DNA of 64,000 nucleotides from NCBI GenBank assembly GCA_003112755.1, contig BFBT01000002.1, positions 124,001 to 188,000 on the forward strand. The letters run 5' to 3'. The notes under the pieces were generated by a model. The model had not been told where the DNA came from, did not search any database, and saw only the letters and a list, made by a program, of their open reading frames with translations. Numbering within the stretch: position 1 is the stretch's first letter; each line of letters opens with the position of its first letter. Source of the stretch: Lawsonibacter asaccharolyticus. Lineage in GTDB: Bacteria > Bacillota > Clostridia > Oscillospirales > Oscillospiraceae. Shown here one piece after another: positions 7,616 to 16,600 of the stretch. Both the position numbers and the translations under genes were made by a program.

Positions 7616-7632
7616 AGCCTAGCTAGTAGGCT
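7616..7632. ncRNA. Conserved stem-loop at antisense RNA 5' end
   Basis: AGCCTA-GCTAG-TAGGCT. The same stem at 9803-9822 is AGCCTGA/TCAGGCT and at 19346-19364 AGCCTG/CAGGCT, so pairing is kept by compensating changes. It begins about 10 nt after the GCATACTAT box of the minus-strand promoter, so it would form the 5' hairpin of the antisense transcript. Confidence 0.55.
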
Positions 7633-7638
7633 ATTTGC

Positions 7639-7666
7639 ATAGTATGCAAATGGGACAGAAATTATT
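7639..7666 (-). promoter_or_regulatory. Antisense AAT/GCATA promoter (7.2 kb gene)
   Basis: Minus-strand AAT (7666-7664) with GCATACTAT after 16 nt, firing back into the 3' end of 7240-7602. It lies in the palindrome TTTGCATAGTATGCAAA; only the minus direction carries the AAT box. Confidence 0.6.
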
Positions 7667-7758
7667 GGCGCTATTGTGCGCCCTCAAAGGTTCCTGCTTG
7701 GGAACCTGCATTAGTTCAGGAAAATATCATCTCGAAACTACCGAATAGCGTTTACAAG

Positions 7759-7791
7759 CAGCTTCCGATTTTCGGAGGCTGTTTCGTTTTA
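7759..7791 (+). terminator. Terminator
   Basis: CAGCTTCCGATTTTCGGAGGCTG then TTTCGTTTT, practically identical to the hairpin at 9916; both close units of the same gene family. Confidence 0.8.
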
Positions 7792-7839
7792 TGCAGGGAG
7801 ATTTTGGCTGTAGTTTTCCAGAGAAAACCTAGGTGTGGG

Positions 7840-7938
7840 GCCTTTTTTAACGAGGAAACATGGCACATGGATTTCTTTCTTGCCAGAAGCTATGCTGCGG
7901 GCCGGCTCCTTTCGGAGCCTATGCGGGGCCCATGAGAC
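7840..7938 (+). repeat. Intergenic repeat, F arm
   Basis: CCTTTTTTAACGAGGAAACA at the left, hairpin GGCTCCTTTCGGAGCC, then GGGGCCCATGAGAC. The 40 bases before it (TTTTCCAGAGAAAACCTAGG) are duplicated at about 9970. Confidence 0.85.
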
Positions 7939-7959
7939 CTGCCTGTTTGCCACACGGCT

Positions 7960-8006
7960 CACTTCGCTAGAGCCGCCACGCGGTTCGCTTCGCTAGAGCC
8001 GCAGCG
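7960..8006 (+). repeat. 22-bp tandem repeat in an F/R core
   Basis: CGGCTCACTTCGCTAGAGCC then CGGTTCGCTTCGCTAGAGCC, two adjacent copies between the F and R arms; each copy can itself pair GGCT with AGCC. Confidence 0.5.
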
Positions 8007-8071
8007 ATGGCGGAGATAGTTGTAGGTTTTCGAAGAAAACCTATGTGGGCCGTAGTAGAAAACAACGGAAC

Positions 8072-8170
8072 CTCACGGGCCTTACATAGGTTCCCGAAAG
8101 GGGACCGGCTGCGACGGGGCCCCCAGCAAACAAGAAAGACCCCGCCCCCATTTTCTCCGTTAATAAAGAA
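8072..8170 (+). repeat. Intergenic repeat, R arm
   Basis: CTCACGGGCCTTACATAGG, hairpin GTTCCCGAAAGGGGAC, then TTTTCTCCGTTAATAAAGAAC. Partner of the F arm at 7840; no promoter follows on the plus strand here. Confidence 0.75.
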
Positions 8171-8231
8171 CTAACCCTTCCCTCTCCCTCCAAAAAAAAC
8201 GAAAAAAAATCTAGCCCAACAGGATAATGCT

Positions 8232-8274
8232 ACACAAAGAGCCCCAAGGATAACATCCTCGGGGCTCTTTGTGT
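8232..8274. terminator. Bidirectional terminator ending the Rpn gene
   Basis: CACAAAGAGCCCC pairs with GGGGCTCTTTGTG; T-runs are present on both sides. Confidence 0.8.
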
Positions 8275-8286
8275 ATGCATGCTAGT

Positions 8287-9135
8287 TCAGCCACCAATTA
8301 TGCGGGTAATCTCTTCCTGCGAAATACCCGTGATGCGAGAGACATCCAAGATGCTGGCATTCGCAAGCATTTTCTTTAGCAGGTTTGCCATGCCCATCTG
8401 TTCTCCTTCCTCACGCCCCTCTTTGCGGCCTTCTTCCCGCTCCTCCCGGGCATGAGCGGCTAACTCCATCTCCCAGGCTTTCTCCTGACTGAATAACCTT
8501 GTCATGATGTCAACAACCTCCTTTTTCCGGCAGTCCAGGAATGGTACCAAGATACCTCGTTCCTGACAGATTTGGATGGTACTCATGAGCGCCTCATCTG
8601 TGCGTCCGTACAAAGAAACCTGTTCATTTGCCACCTGACAGAAATCCACATACTGAGATAGGATATCTCCAGGTTGGCCATCCCTAAGCACCCGCACCGC
8701 CAGGTCAGCAGATCCAGAACCCTCGTACATATCGCTTAGACGCAGGATATCGGGGGTTTCTTTTTCCCCGGTATATATCACATAAAGCTCCGGCCGAGGA
8801 ATAGATACTTTCTTCTCCCGATACAGGGAAAGCTGGTGTTCCTCGATATACTCGTTGTAGGTTTTTGCCAGATACATTAGCATACGCAGAGGGATGTTCG
8901 GGGAGAAGGTGCTTTGAGCTTCCACTAGCAAAATAAGTTTGTCCCGAACCTGAAACCCTAAATCATTGTACTGGCCAATAGCAAGGATGTTCTCCAATGT
9001 CACTAGCTTGAAGTCTTCGTCACGGATCTCGGTATCCTCCGGGTGCAGAGACAGGTATAGCTGCTTCGTATATTCGAGATCGCTGAAAAGAAAAGTAAAA
9101 ACGCTATCCTTGATGTCGCGCTTTGGCATCGGCAT
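8287..9135 (-). CDS. rpn: Rpn-family PD-(D/E)XK nuclease / putative transposase
   Basis: 282 residues from ATG 9135, chosen because the upstream ATG at 9144 abuts the AAAAGGGG ribosome site while this one is 9 nt away. N-terminal PD-(D/E)XK core: YNDLGFQV near 56, LILLVEAQST near 67 and the RMLMYLAKTYNEYI helix near 85, the signature of recombination-promoting nucleases. The C-terminal half has an acidic/basic coiled stretch (REEREEGRKEGREEGE) and a closing ISQEEITRIIG helix seen in many clostridial members. These are degenerate transposase-derived endonucleases that are often multicopy. Monocistronic with an ordinary sigma-A-like promoter (TATAAT at about 9162-9167) rather than the AAT/GCATA motif. 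Confidence 0.88.
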   Translation of the reverse strand: MPMPKRDIKDSVFTFLFSDLEYTKQLYLSLHPEDTEIRDEDFKLVTLENILAIGQYNDLGFQVRDKLILLVEAQSTFSPNIPLRMLMYLAKTYNEYIEEHQLSLYREKKVSIPRPELYVIYTGEKETPDILRLSDMYEGSGSADLAVRVLRDGQPGDILSQYVDFCQVANEQVSLYGRTDEALMSTIQICQERGILVPFLDCRKKEVVDIMTRLFSQEKAWEMELAAHAREEREEGRKEGREEGEQMGMANLLKKMLANASILDVSRITGISQEEITRIIGG

Positions 9136-9157
9136 ATCGATCATCCCCTTTTGTGCC

Positions 9158-9192
9158 CTATATTATAACATGGCCGGACCAGGGAGCGCAAT
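9158..9192 (-). promoter_or_regulatory. Sigma-A-type promoter of the Rpn gene
   Basis: Minus strand TTGCGC, 18-nt gap, TATAAT, ending about 25 nt before the start. One of few canonical promoters in the window. Confidence 0.55.
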
Positions 9193-9268
9193 AGGGGGAG
9201 TTGGCTGTTATAGGCAACTGCGGAGTTCCATTTGGGACTGTAGGGCAGGCCGGATTGGCAGCACGCAG

Positions 9269-9298
9269 AATGGAATAGCGGCAATTTGCATACGATGA
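9269..9298 (+). promoter_or_regulatory. AAT/GCATA promoter of the 9.4 kb small protein
   Basis: AATGGAATAGCGG...GCATACGAT; a CCCCAATTTTGG element starts 18 nt after the CATA. Nearly identical to the promoter of its paralogue at 20055-20082. Confidence 0.75.
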
Positions 9299-9444
9299 AA
9301 TCAGTCCCCAATTTTGGATGTTAAACGAACCTATAGGAGAAACGAACAACAAGGGGAAGTATCACCGGTCCCCTTTGCAGAGCAAATGGTCTATGTGGTG
9401 CGTCTGGCCGCCATCCCTTTCAACCACGAAAGGAGATGTGCTCC

Positions 9445-9795
9445 ATGATGATTTTCGAGCTCACAACCACTACTACCATGAACCTTCTGATCCTGATTGT
9501 CGCTATCACCGCGGTCATCATTGTACTCTTGTTTGTGTTCATCCGTGCCGCCCGGACATTCCGGCGCGACAGAATGGAGTGCAGGCAAGACGAACTCGAT
9601 AGAGTTCACAACCGCACGATTAGAGACATGAAGGCGCTGCACCTGACCTCAAAAGATGTGGCCAAGCGCAGCGCCAACATTGATCCGACGAAGGTGTTCT
9701 GTTCTGCCATGGGCGACCAAACCTATCAGGACGAACATATGTCGGATTTGCTCTTGGAGGGGCTGCAGAAGCTCCTCCACACCCCTAACAAGTAG
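9445..9795 (+). CDS. Small membrane protein of antisense-regulated family
   Basis: 116 residues. ATG 9445 is chosen because AGGAG at 9431-9435 overlaps the earlier in-frame ATG. One N-terminal membrane helix (NLLILIVAITAVIIVLLFVF) is followed by a basic R/E-rich stretch (RRDRMECRQDELDRV) and a soluble C-terminal part. It aligns with 19403-19843 over RxECRxxE and the later helix, and with 7240-7602. Its 148-nt leader shares a CCCCTTTTGCAGAGCAAATGG-like block with the 19.4 kb gene. A stem-loop and antisense promoter follow the stop. The size, membrane helix and antisense transcript recall type I toxin loci, but toxicity is not shown. Confidence 0.7.
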   Translation: MMIFELTTTTTMNLLILIVAITAVIIVLLFVFIRAARTFRRDRMECRQDELDRVHNRTIRDMKALHLTSKDVAKRSANIDPTKVFCSAMGDQTYQDEHMSDLLLEGLQKLLHTPNK

Positions 9796-9802
9796 GGATG
9801 CC

Positions 9803-9822
9803 AGCCTGACAAACCTCAGGCT
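9803..9822. ncRNA. Conserved stem-loop at antisense RNA 5' end
   Basis: AGCCTGA-CAAACC-TCAGGCT, a seven-pair stem starting 10 nt inside the antisense transcript predicted from the promoter at 9829-9856. Confidence 0.6.
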
Positions 9823-9828
9823 ATTTGC

Positions 9829-9856
9829 ATAGTATGCAAATAGGGCAAAAACTATT
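9829..9856 (-). promoter_or_regulatory. Antisense AAT/GCATA promoter (9.4 kb gene)
   Basis: Minus-strand AATAGTTTTTGCCC...GCATACTAT with exact spacing, 38 bases beyond the stop of 9445-9795 and pointing into it. Confidence 0.65.
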
Positions 9857-9915
9857 GGCACATAGCCAATGGGCAAATTGGATATCTAATTCGAGCGCAT
9901 TGCGCCATGTAAAAA

Positions 9916-9947
9916 CAGCTTCCGATTTTCGGAGGCTGTTTCGTTTT
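9916..9947 (+). terminator. Terminator of the 9.4 kb gene
   Basis: CAGCTTCCGATTTTCGGAGGCTG then TTTCGTTTT; lies beyond the antisense promoter, so sense transcripts would include the antisense start region. Confidence 0.85.
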
Positions 9948-9996
9948 ATGCGGGAAATTTCAGCTGTAATTTTCCAGGGAAAACCTAGGTGTGGGG

Positions 9997-10122
9997 CCTT
10001 TTTTAACGAAGAAACATGGCACATGGATTTCTTTTTTTTGCCAGAAGCTGTGACCTTTGAAGAAGGTCATGTGGTGGCTGCGGGCCGGCTCCTTTCGGAG
10101 CCTACGCAGGGGTCCGTGAGAC
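9997..10122 (+). repeat. Intergenic repeat, F arm with insert
   Basis: CCTTTTTTAACGAAGAAACA, then the 28-bp GTGACCTTTGAAGAAGGTCA insert at 10050-10077, hairpin GGCTCCTTTCGGAGCC and GGTCCGTGAGACC. Together with its left flank it duplicates 7744-7938. Confidence 0.85.
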
Positions 10123-10177
10123 CTGCCTGTTTACGAAAACGGCGGAGGCAGTCAATTGTTGTTCGAAACGGCGGAAC

Positions 10178-10272
10178 TGCACGGATCACACACAGGTTCC
10201 AGTGAGGGAACCGGCTGCGGTGGTATTTCCAGCAAGAAAGCCACTCCTTACACATCCTTCGCTAGAAAAGAT
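10178..10272 (+). repeat. Intergenic repeat, R arm
   Basis: CTGCACGGATCACACACAGG, hairpin GGTTCCAGTGAGGGAACC, then CCTTCGCTAGAAAAGATC. The gap to the F arm contains a stem formed by TTGTTGTTCG-type sequence. Confidence 0.75.
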
Positions 10273-10330
10273 CCTCGAACTTCAAAATTGTCTCGATGAG
10301 GCCAGTGAGCTACCCAGGATTTTCTGTGCC

Positions 10331-10360
10331 AATGAACCAAATCCACCTTGCATACAATAT
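10331..10360 (+). promoter_or_regulatory. AAT/GCATA promoter, distal, of adhesin 1
   Basis: AATGAACCAA...GCATACAAT, 98 nt upstream of a second copy; the adhesin therefore has tandem promoters. Confidence 0.6.
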
Positions 10361-10428
10361 AGATATAGCAAAGAGCTGTCCTACAGCCTATTGCGAAGCT
10401 CTGGAACCGATAGCGACCCTGTTTTGAA

Positions 10429-10458
10429 AATGAGTTTCAGAGTAACTGCATATAATAG
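10429..10458 (+). promoter_or_regulatory. AAT/GCATA promoter, proximal, of adhesin 1
   Basis: AATGAGTTTCAGAG...GCATATAAT. The AATGAGTTTCAGA block is shared with the promoter at 36803, so more than the two boxes is conserved. Confidence 0.7.
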
Positions 10459-10492
10459 TTGCAAATGGTCAAGGGAGGAGGTGGTGATAAAT

Positions 10493-10624
10493 ATGATTGG
10501 TTCCATGGAAATGCAGCATTTCCTCTCAAACGAGCCAAAAATCGACTGCGGCAACTGCAGAGCCGCAATCTCTAAAAGGAGGAATCCAAAACAATGCAGA
10601 AAGTTACGATCCCAAAGCGTCTGA
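10493..10624 (+). CDS. Possible leader peptide overlapping adhesin 1
   Basis: A 43-codon frame with a strong GGGAGGAGG site at about 10473-10481. It starts MIGSMEMQHFLSNEPKIDCG, contains a C-x2-C pair plus a third Cys and a basic end, and covers the adhesin's own ribosome site before stopping 31 bases inside it. This arrangement suggests translational coupling or attenuation. No homologue recognised. Confidence 0.4.
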   Translation: MIGSMEMQHFLSNEPKIDCGNCRAAISKRRNPKQCRKLRSQSV

Positions 10625-13600
10625 TGACGCTGTTTCTGGTATTTGTTATGGTACTGGGGCTTCTTCCGGTATCCAATCTGGTAGTTCCCGCGAATGCTGC
10701 CGATGCCAGATCTGGCCCAGATGATGTCGTTACCATTAACCGTGGGGAAACCGAGTTCTTCGATGATTATACTTCTCCTGTTTTGGGGAAAGTGATCCCG
10801 AGAAATCTGGTTTTTGAGGCCAATGGGCAACTCACTGGTGGATTTTGTGGTGACCACAGCAAGGAATACAGTCCCCATGTGAAGTACATTAACCCGACTC
10901 CAATCAGCGAAACAAAGTATGCATTTTGCATGCCGGTCCTTGCACAGTACGCTTGGAACTGGTTCTATTCGATGGAGTTGGATGAGCGATACCCTGGAAC
11001 ATCCGCAGCATATAAGGCACAGATCGCAAAGGAAGAACGCGGCAGCGAGAACAACTACTGGCCGCCAGCCAGCAGGGCTTTGGGTGGATCGGTTCCGCAG
11101 GCGGCCGTATGGCTGGCTGGAGCAGGCAAGATCAGCAATTTGACTGATCCGGCAAATCAGCGCATGCTTGCCGAGGAGCGCAACCGTACAGCAACTCTCT
11201 CGATCCACAAGGGTGTTCCGACCAGCCCTGTAGAAGATGTTATGGGCTGGATCCAGGGGGCTGTAGACAACTATGCGAAAGGTGTCTATGGTGATTGGGA
11301 TGTCTATGTCTATGAGCCGGACACCAACAAGAGTTATTATCAGCCCATGGTCATTATCATGCCTAATGATATTGTGCAGGATTACAATGGCTGGCTCAAG
11401 ATCAAGAAAACGGACATGAGCGGCAAAAACCTGAGTGGGGCCACCTTCGGAGTATATTCCGATTCTGGTTATGTAAACAGGCTGACATCGTTTCAGACAA
11501 CGGCCGATGAGTGGACATATGTAAATGTTAGTGAGTATATGACCTCATCTACCAAGACCTTCTATCTCAAGGAAACCTCCGCCCCCGACGGCTATGTCCC
11601 AAACGGCAAAGGCTACTCCGTGACCGTCAGCGCCACCAACAACGCCACCAAGGAGACCGCAGCGGCTGTCAACGGCGGCGCGGCCATCAAGAACGGCGAG
11701 GGTGGGGGACCGCCCTCCGGCGTGGTTAACAAGGTGGACCAAAACGGCAACGGCATCGGCCCTGCTACCTTCAACTTCAAGAAGCTGACCCCCAACGCCG
11801 TCGACATGGATATCGCCTGCGACGAAACCGGTTCGCTGGAACTCCAGTGGACGGACCCCACTGGTGAGAACTATATCGAACCTGGCGAGTACACGGTGAC
11901 TGAGAAGATCCCGCCTCCGGGATATGAGAAGGACAACACCGCCCAGAACCTCCGCCTCTGGCTAGAGGATAAGGACGGCGACGGCGTGGAAGAGCCCTAC
12001 TCCAGCGGTCCTATCACCTTCGTGAACGAACCCAAGCATTCAATCGTTATCCAGAAGGTGGATGAGAGCGGCAACGGCCTGCCCGGCGCCGTGTTCGACA
12101 TCTACCTGAACGGCGCCAAGATTGACAGTGCCACCACCGGCGGCGATGGTACCTTCACCTTCGCCGGCACCGATGGCAATGGGCTGGAGCCCGGTACTTA
12201 CGATTTTGTTGAAGTCCAGGCACCCAATGGCTATCTGATCCCGTATTGGGCCTGTCAGAGCATTACCATCAGACAGGGAGATAACGATGTACTCATCCAT
12301 ACTCTCACCTTCGTGAACTACACCTACCCCGAAATCGTGATCCAGAAGGTTGCTGCCGGCAACGACCAGCCTCTGGCCGGCGCTGTGTTCGAGGTCATGG
12401 TGGACGGAACCAATCTTGGCCGCTTTGGCCCCACTGGCCCCGACGGCACCATCATCATCAACCACGATGTCTACGGCGAGTTCCTCAAGAACGACAAACA
12501 GGACTCCTGGACTGTCCAGGTGCGTGAGGTCGAGGCCCCGGAGGGCTATCTGATCGATGATACCAACTGGCAGACCGCGGAGATCAGCCGTGGTACCAAG
12601 CTGGCCCCCTTCGTCTTTACCGACACCAAGTACCCCGAAATCGTCATCCGCAAGTCGGACCGCGAGACTGAGGAAATGCTCCCCGGCGCCACCTTTGATA
12701 TCAAGATCGACGCCGGCGCCAGCTTCAACCTCACCAAGCAGACGGACGAGAATGGCGAGATTTGGATCACCTATGACGACTATGCCGAGTTTATCGGCGA
12801 CATCGTCTGGGACCGCGGCTGGACGGTCACTGTCACTGAGACGGTGATGCCTGACAAGTACAACCGCGACCCGCAGCCAGAGTCTGATGGCGGAGCCGGG
12901 TTTACCGTAACCAAGCAGCTCCTGCCCGGCCAGTCACTGCTGGAGTTCGACTTCACGGATACCCACTACCGCGACCTGCTGGTCGTCAAGTCGGACGCCT
13001 CCAACTCCTGGCGGCTGGCAGATGCCAAGTTCAAGCTGGAGTCCATCAACCTGGACGATCCGGCCGCCGGCGGCACCATCAGCCGTGAGGGTACCACCGA
13101 CGCCAACGGCGAGCTGCTGTTCAAGGATCTGCCCAACGGCACCTACAAGCTGACAGAGCTCACCCCGCCCACCGGATACGATATGCCGGACCCCCATGAG
13201 TGGACGATCACCGTTACCTCTATGAGCGACCGGGTCATCCAAATCTCGGTGGAGAACGAGCCCCGTGAGGGCCTCACCATCACCAAGCATGACGCCATCA
13301 CCGGCAAGCCGCTGGCTGGAGTAGAATTCTCCATCCGGTACCTGGGCGATGGCAACGATTCCACCAATACCAGCAACGAGCCCCGCACCTATACCACTGA
13401 TGCCAACGGTATTATCCATCTGCCTGACGCAGTCCCCGGCTGGTACCAGATCATTGAGACGCGGGTCCCGGACGGCTACATCATTGACAGCGAACCCCGG
13501 CTGGTCCAGCTGGTGAACGCCCATGATACGGTCGTCGTGAACTTCCACAACTATCAGGACACCCAGCTGATCATCCTGAAAAAGGATAACCAGACTGGCC

Positions 13601-16600
13601 TGCCCCTGGCAGGCGCCCGCTTCATGGTGACCACTGCCGGCGGCAACTTCATCGCCGACCTGGTCACCGGGTCCACCGGCTACGCCACCCTCAATGGCCT
13701 GGAGCCTGGCTCCTATGTGGTCAAAGAGGTGGAGGCCCCGGACGGGCACATCATTGACTCTACGCCCCAGACCTTTGAGCTCCGCGTCGGACAGACAGAG
13801 CCTGTATTCCTGGTCTTCGGCAACGACGGCAAGACGACCCTGTACATCCGCAAGGAGGATGAGCAGACCCGCCTGCCTGTGGCCGGGGCCGTGTTCAAGC
13901 TGAGCCGTGTGAACGGCGAGGTCATCAAAGAGCGACTGGAGACGGGCCTGGACGGCCTGGCCAGCATCGGCGACCTGCTCCCCGGCGACTATGTGGTCGA
14001 GGAGATCGAGGCCCCGAAGGGATACCTGCTCAGCGAAAACCCCAAGCAGAATGTCTCCCTGAAGGCCGGCGAGGTTGCGACAGTCCTGTTCCGGAACAAT
14101 AAGCCGGGCGGCGTCGCCATCCTCAAGCAGGATGCCATGTCCGGACTGCCCCTGGAGGGTGCCAAGTTCACGGTCACACGCCTGGACGGTTCTCCTGTCG
14201 GCAAGGAGCCTTACTATGTGACCGGCAAGGATGGTTACATCCGGGTGCCGGGCCTGGAAGCCGGCTACTACTATGTCCAGGAGATCGAAGCCCCGGAGGG
14301 CTACCTGCTGGATAGCACCCGGCATCAGGTGCGGGTGGAGAACTTCGAGGTCACGCTGCTGCAGCTGAAGAACTACGAGAAGACCACCCTGGTGGTGGAG
14401 AAGGTGGACGCCCAGAGCAAGGTGCCGCTGGCCGGCGCTGAGTTTGGACTGTTTGCCATGGACGGCAAGCAGATCGGCGATCCCTTCATTACTGGCACCA
14501 ACGGAAAGGCCAACCTCACTGGCATCGAGCCTGGCTGGTACATCCTGAGGGAGCTCAAGGCCCCCATTGGCTATGTGCTCAACGAGGATGAGTTCAGGGT
14601 CGAGATCAAGGAGGGCCAGCCCACCACCATCACCGTACCCAACACCCCCGAGAGCGGCATTACAGTCCGCAAGGTGGACGCGACCACCAAGAACCCGCTG
14701 GCCGGCGCACAGTTTGAGCTGCGGGACCAGGACAATAAGCTGCTCGGTAACTATCAGACTGACCCCACCGGTTCGTTCGTTACCGTGAATGTGGGCCCCG
14801 GCACCTACTATCTCATCGAGACCAAGGCCCCGGACGGCTACACAATCGTCAATGAGCGCACTGAGGTCAAAGTGGCGGAGGGCGAGAAGCCTGTCGTCAT
14901 CATCGAAAACCACAAGGACAGCTCCATCCAAATCTTAAAGACTGACTCGGTCAGCGGCAAGTACCTGGAGGGCGCTGAGTTTGAAGTCAAGGAGCTGAAC
15001 ACCAACCGGGTGGTCGGCACCTACACCACAGATCGGGCTGGTATTGCCTTTACGGAGCCTCTGCCCGCTGGCAACTACATTGTCACCGAGATCAAGGCTC
15101 CCTGCGGCTATATCCTGGATGAGACCCACCACCATGTGGAGGTCAAGCCTGATACGCCCAGCATCCTGCGCGTCACCAATACAGCGCTCACCGGCATCAT
15201 GGTAACCAAGGTGTCTACGGTCGACGACGAGCCCCTGATGGGCGCCAAGTTTGAGATCCGGACTGCCGAGGGCCGTGTACTGGGCGAGGTCACCACCGAC
15301 ACCACTGGTACCGCCACCTATCCGATCGCAACCCCCGGAGTGTACTATGTCAAGGAAGTGGAGCAGCCGGACGGCTATCTGCTGGACGAGACTGTCCACC
15401 GTGTCGAAGTGGTGGAGGGCCAGCTGGCCACCCTGGTGGTGGAGAACGCGCCTATGGCTTCTCTGGTCATCTTCAAGGGTGACGCAGACACTGGCCGCGG
15501 CGTTGCTGGCGCTGTGTTTGAAGTCTACCATGCAGATGGAGCATTCATCGGACGCTACACCACCGACGCCCAGGGCGAGGCCCTGATCCGGCCCATCGAG
15601 CCTGGCCACTATATCGTGCGCGAGGTCGCGGCTCCGGATGGCTATGAACTGCCCAATGTGACGGAAAAGACGATCACAGTCAAAGCAGGTCAAATCAACC
15701 GGGTCACCTTCGAGGACCTGGCTTACGGGTCCCTGATCGTCCGGCTGGAGGATAAGGCGGACGGGCACCAGCTGCCAAACGGCCGGTTCCAGCTGATCGT
15801 AGCCAAGACTGGTGAGATGATCATGGAGGGCGTCACCGGCAACGATGGCACCATCATCTGGGGCAACCTGCCTGCCGGCGACTATATCGTCAAGCAGACC
15901 TACGCCCCGGATGGCTACACGATGACGGAGACAGAGATCCGTGCAACTGTGGTCTCCAACGAGACCCGCACGGTGGTCTTCCAGAATGTGACCTCCGGCA
16001 TCGTCATCGAAAAACTGGACCGGGTCACCTCCGCGCCGCTGCCCAACGCCCGGTTCCAGGTCACCCGGAACTCGGACAATATCGTGATCGGTGAATATGT
16101 CACCGATGAGGATGGCCTTGCCCTGGTGGGCGGCCTGACTCCTGGTATGTACACAGTGGAGGAGCTGGCAGCCCCCACAGGCTATGAGATGGATGCTCCC
16201 TCCCAGCTGGTCCATGTGAAAGACAGCGAGTTTGCCCACGCGACCTTTACCGATACCCCCTATGCCGGCATCACCGTCAACACGGTGGACCAGTCCAACC
16301 AGCCTCTGGCTGGCGTGGTCATTGAGATCTGGCGGCAGAACGGCGAGCTCATCAATACCTGGACCACCGACAACACGGGCATCGTCCAGACTGATAAGCT
16401 GACCTCCGGGTACTATGTGATCAAGGTCATCAAGAACCCGGATGGCTACACCCCCAATGTGACCGAGACGACCGTGCAGATCCAGAATGGCGTAGCGGTC
16501 AATGTCCGGCTGGTATTCAACGCCGGCGGCACCCTGAACATCTACGGCGTGGACGCCGCGGAGAAGGGCCTTGCCGGTATGCGAGTGGAAGTGACCACGA

